From positions 144,421-206,420 of the forward strand of contig MNCI01011158.1 in NCBI GenBank assembly GCA_015680685.1: a stretch of DNA of 62,000 nucleotides. Reading direction: 5' to 3'. Positions 58,441 through 62,000 of the stretch are shown here, piece after piece. How positions within the stretch are numbered: the stretch's first letter is position 1; the number at the start of each line of letters is the position of its first letter. Origin of the DNA: Gnetum montanum. Its lineage: Eukaryota; Streptophyta; Gnetopsida; Gnetales; Gnetaceae. The position numbers were made by a program, and so were the translations under genes. The notes beneath the pieces were generated by a model, which was not told where the DNA came from, ran no database searches, and saw only the letters and a program-made list of their open reading frames with translations.

Positions 58441-60776
58441 GGGATTGCCCAAAATTGGGGCAGATCTACCAGAAATTCCTAAGTAGGCCGATCTAGAGGT
58501 GAAGGTGCAATGGATCCAATGGTGCTATGGGGTAGAGTGCAAGGAATTCGGCTCCTTGACCACGGTAGAGAGAGTCTACTCAAAGATCGTGTCTTACCAT
58601 CTGAATCCAAAGGTAAGATTGAGCAAAATCACTGCCTTCTCCACTCGTGTGTGTGCCACCTTGAGTGGGAAATTTTCCATGAGTCTTCCATAGCTATTGT
58701 TTTTGGAAATTGAAAAGAGGTTCGCAGAGAATGAACGTGGAAGATGAGCTCTCCCCTTTCCTTGCCTAATTTGAAAGTTATGTAAATGAGCAGGGATAGC
58801 ATGGTACTCTAATGATATCATCTGGCGCACCCCAATTGCCTCGTGGCGGGAAATGATGAAAGAAAAAATGCCTACTACAACACATATAGAGGAAGAGCAG
58901 CAACCATGTCCACCACCTACACAAAAAACACAACCAGGCTCGCAAAACACAGCAGAATACATCTGTAAGCTCTGAGAAACGCTCTTGAGCCAACAAGAGC
59001 AATCTGGTAGGACTGGTGTAGGAGAAGATACTTCGGTCTATCGCCCTACCATGAGCCACCTGGAGCAAGTGGCTTAATCAGTCATCTTGCTTGAAAGGGT
59101 AGGGCCAATATTCTCTACTGCTCGAGCACTAATTCCACCCAGAATAGATCCAAGCATCTGAGATGTATCAACCGCAACATAGCAGCTGTTTCCCGAAATC
59201 TCAGGGAATGTTGCTACTTTTTCAGTATGCTTGGAAGATGGTGATGAGGTGATGGTCCTGGTGATGCAGCACTAAGGATAGGAAGTTGTGGCCGAAGTGG
59301 TTGCTGATACAATTGCTATAGTCCTCAATGCACTGGCAGCACCTGTACCAAACATTCATGGACTACAAGATGTACAGGTGTTTGTTGGAACTTCATGTAG
59401 TAAGATTGATGTAGCCCAACATGAAGAATTGTTGGACCGACTGGTAGGAACTGGGCAACCACTTCTGGATGTCTTCAACCTTTCAGACAACATCACTGCA
59501 ACCTAGTCAGAGCTGCTATCAGCAAGGGGCAAGAGCATCATCTTGGAAGGGCAACTAGAAGCTGCTCAAGCTGCTTGTCAACACTTGGCAACAAAGGTAG
59601 CCAAATTAAGAGCCTAGCATGCTGATCCAGCAATCCTTGCCTGGAAAATCACCAGAGATGAAACTTTTCAATAGCTTCAGCTTAAACTTCAGGTTGTTAA
59701 GGATGTAAGGGAGATGACGATCCTAGACAAGTCCATAGCAGATGCCCAAGTGTATCACTTAGAGAAGGACTTGGTAGAGGTTCGCTAGGAGAACATGCAG
59801 CTGACCACAGAAGTTCATCTCCTACACAATGTTGGTGCAGAGAACGCACACATGAAGGATTTCATCCACTAACAGCAGGAGGAGCTAGACAGGGTCAACG
59901 CAAACATAAGAAGTTTGGCAGCTGAAAATAGAAATCTGTCAATGGAGGAGGTTCAAGCATTGTGACAGAAGTCTGTAATCAAAATTTCTGCTTGGAAGAA
60001 CAAGGCCCTAAAATTTGAAAAAGTCAAAAATCATTACAGGGACCAAGTGATATTGTAGAAGGAGGTCAATGAGACACACATTCAGGTCACTAAAGCCAAG
60101 ATGAACCAAGCACTCCAGCAGCTCCTAGAGGGAGGCAATGTATGGCACTCCATCTTCAAGGGGTTGAACACCTACAACAAAGCAGAAATTCACCTAAAGA
60201 AGCTACAAATTGAAGAAATGACAGAATACATGGAATTGGCCAACCTTCGATATGCAAACCTAGCTATGATCAAAGCCGGGAGACCACAGTCAGAGTTAGA
60301 AAAATAAGTGGCTGCTTTGTATTCCTTATACGAGGGTGAGTTCCAGGTGCACAAGGCAACAAAATAGAAGTTGGCAACAGAAAACGTGGAACTCGAGGTC
60401 TAGCTTTGAAGGCCAACGTACCGTCGCAGAGGACCTAGCTCAAAGAATAAATGACTACCAGCAATTGCAGTCATCAATCCGAGCATTTGATATCGAATGC
60501 AACCAGTTCGTAGCCTAGTTTATCAATTTAAAAGAACTCTTTCTAGTGCTACCTTGCCCTTGGGAAGTTCTAGTTCCAGCAGACATTAAAGAAGCCACCT
60601 GGACCATGAATGACCTCAGAAGAAAAGAAGAGAAAATGAGGGCTCTCTTGGAGGCTTTTTAGCAACCTCCATAAGTTGCAGCTACCATAGGACTTCCAAC
60701 ATCCGTGCCACCACCAACACATGGGCCAAAGGTTGGAGAAGAACCATTAGAACCATTGCCCCTAGGGACGGTGTGA
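58440..60776 (+). pseudogene. Second coding region of element E: long coiled-coil protein (decayed)
   Basis: A frame that can be followed from about 58440 to 60400 with many TAG codons, then shifts once and continues to TGA near 60776; roughly 750 codons. N-terminal part: PKIGADLPEIPK, VQWIQWCYGVECKEFGSL and LSKITAFSTRVCATLSGKFS, then a FAENERGR...ALPFPCLI*KLCK*AGIAW block. A stretch with MPTTTHIEEEQQPCPPPT follows. The second half is heptad-rich and charged (AENRNLSMEEVQAL, KAEIHLKKLQIEEMTEYMEL), a likely coiled coil. The position matches the env-like or additional ORF of Athila elements, but I see no signal peptide or membrane segment. Function unknown. Confidence 0.65.
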
Positions 60777-61025
60777 TCTTCTCTAGCAATTTTGTGCATC
60801 ATCCTACACAATAGAGGCTCCAGGACCAGCGAAGTGTTCACTTTTGTCTCTGAACACTACCATTTTTGTAATTTGTTCCCCTCTATAACTTGGGCACTTG
60901 GTAAATTCATGTTATGTCATGTGTGTGTCATTTATGTGTTAGGTTAAGTGTGTTGTAAATAAGAATCCATACCTTCCAAATTGTAAAGTAACTCGAGGAT
61001 GAGTTTTTGCTCAATCGTGGGGGTT

Positions 61026-61918
61026 TGATGAAGTGTCAAAAGTCAATGCATCGACTGGGCCACGTCGACATAGCCACCCTACATCAACGTGGCTCTGTTT
61101 ATGCATCCACCCTTCCAGGCCTATAAATATGAGTGCCTTCCACCTCATTTAGGCATCTTTTTGAGTAGTTGTAGCGAAGCTCTTGCAGTTTGCTCCCGCA
61201 AGAGATAGAATATTTTCCAAGTGCCCTAGCAGGTGTAAGAAAAATGATCAAATCTTTATTCGAGCGTTGATGTATTTGAGCCCATTGGTGTGATAGCAAT
61301 AAAGACAAACTATTCAAGAATACCTTGCAGCATTTGGACTTAGTTGTTTCATGCCTTTAATAGTTTAAAATGTTTATGCTTTATTAATTACTCATTAATG
61401 CTTTATTAGTTACTTGTTGATTATTTATGTTTCCATTATTATAATTTCAATTGTTATTGTTCATTCGTAGTTCGTTAAGCCATAAGTATGACCATCTTGA
61501 ACGTAATCCAAACACTTGGTAAGCCTAGCGATGCTTAACGTCTAGTAACCCAGCAGTGTTAGGAAATGCTCAGAACGTGCTCGGAAGATGGGATTGGATA
61601 CTTATGCTAGGAGTAGTTAGAATATAAACTAGGATAATTAGAGATTAGATTATAGTTTATTCCTTCCCTTTCATACTTCAATTAGTCACCAAAAAAGATA
61701 ATTAAAAAGATATAAAAATCATTAGCCTTAGTCTCACTTAACCAACGTAACAGAACTTCACATTGAGATTAGGATTACAACGACCATTCTAACCCAAGGT
61801 TTCACTAGTTAGAAGTCTGGTGTATGTTAAGTGCTTACAGTCTGTGAATTTTGACTAAGTCACGCATGAATACTCGTGATTCGTATGGTTGGGTGTAGGG
61901 ATACCTAGCCACTCATCA
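61026..61918 (+). repeat. Element E 3' LTR
   Basis: Matches the 5' LTR with mostly transitions; the polypurine tract GTGGGGG lies at 61017-61023 and the target duplication GCTAG follows. Confidence 0.93.
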
Positions 61919-61923
61919 GCTAG

Positions 61924-62000
61924 GAATAGTTTTCAACAAACGAGAAAAGTAACTAATCAAAGTGAGGCTAAAGACTCAACCATAGACTAAGATGAAGGAT
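61924..62000 (+). other. Resumption of element D interior
   Basis: Sequence after the E target duplication should continue the D gag that breaks off at 50317. Too short to show a motif. Confidence 0.5.

Larger units (their letters stand above)
50323..61918 (+). mobile_element. Element E: Athila-like LTR retrotransposon
   Basis: An 11.6 kb element with LTRs 50323-51245 and 61026-61918 (TGATGAAG...CTCATCA) and a perfect target duplication GCTAG at 50318-50322 and 61919-61923. Primer site of tRNA-Asp type, gag-pro-pol, a 0.9 kb spacer, a second large coding region, then the polypurine tract GTGGGGG at 61017-61023. The protease DLGSG box and the RT FMDDFS box are typical of Athila. All genes are broken. 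Confidence 0.93.

Noticed and set aside
1-62000. tRNA, rRNA or other structural RNA genes
   Set aside because: No cloverleaf, conserved A/B boxes with proper spacing, or rRNA words were seen; the tRNA-like matches are primer-binding sites.

Overview
The window is plant nuclear DNA made almost entirely of nested, decayed Ty3/gypsy LTR retrotransposons. I see no intact host gene, rRNA, tRNA or CRISPR array. Plant-type LTR ends (TG...CA), tRNA-Asp and tRNA-Met type primer sites, Tat-, Athila- and chromovirus-like pol genes, plant-sized GT-AG introns and heavy C-to-T decay all point to a land plant with a large repeat-rich genome. A gymnosperm is plausible, but the species cannot be read from the sequence.

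Layout. 1-53 is the end of an Athila-type LTR. Element B (618-10340, minus, target duplication TAGCC) is a Tat-like element with gag-pro but no pol. It sits in an older, very decayed relative, element C (minus; pieces from about 10346 to 42873). The gag-pro of C is split by element F (16081-38925, plus), which has 0.52 kb LTRs and carries a CCR4/NGL-like nuclease pseudogene instead of gag-pol. Element A (16992-34133, plus, 17.1 kb) sits inside F. It is the best preserved unit: LTR, gag-pro, stem-loop array 1, an antisense spliced gene, RT, dual RNase H, integrase, stem-loop array 2, LTR. To the right are a chromovirus-like pol remnant G (42880-45820, minus), a solo LTR (45826-46474, duplication ACAAT), an anonymous AT-rich tract, the start of Athila-like element D (from about 48478), and Athila-like element E (50323-61918, duplication GCTAG) inserted in the gag of D.

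The main discovery is in element A. Between protease and reverse transcriptase, on the opposite strand, lies a gene of eight exons. All seven introns are GT-AG, of 71-272 bp, and the exon phases add up exactly to 1058 codons. Its N-terminus resembles an FCP1/NIF-type HAD phosphatase with altered catalytic residues; the rest is an unknown domain, a coiled-coil stretch and an acidic tail. A second, older copy with the same exon borders lies in element C. The gene is therefore a lasting part of this retrotransposon lineage, and antisense orientation would explain how its introns survive an RNA life cycle.

Two arrays of tiny hairpins with a shared TAAACTRG tail flank the antisense-gene/pol block, and the A LTR carries six copies of a strict ACGC-N5/6-ACGC-N6-GCGT module. 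These are candidate cis-acting sites for an element-encoded factor. All coding regions are broken, mostly by single nonsense changes (often TAG where Gln is expected), so no element here looks autonomous today.
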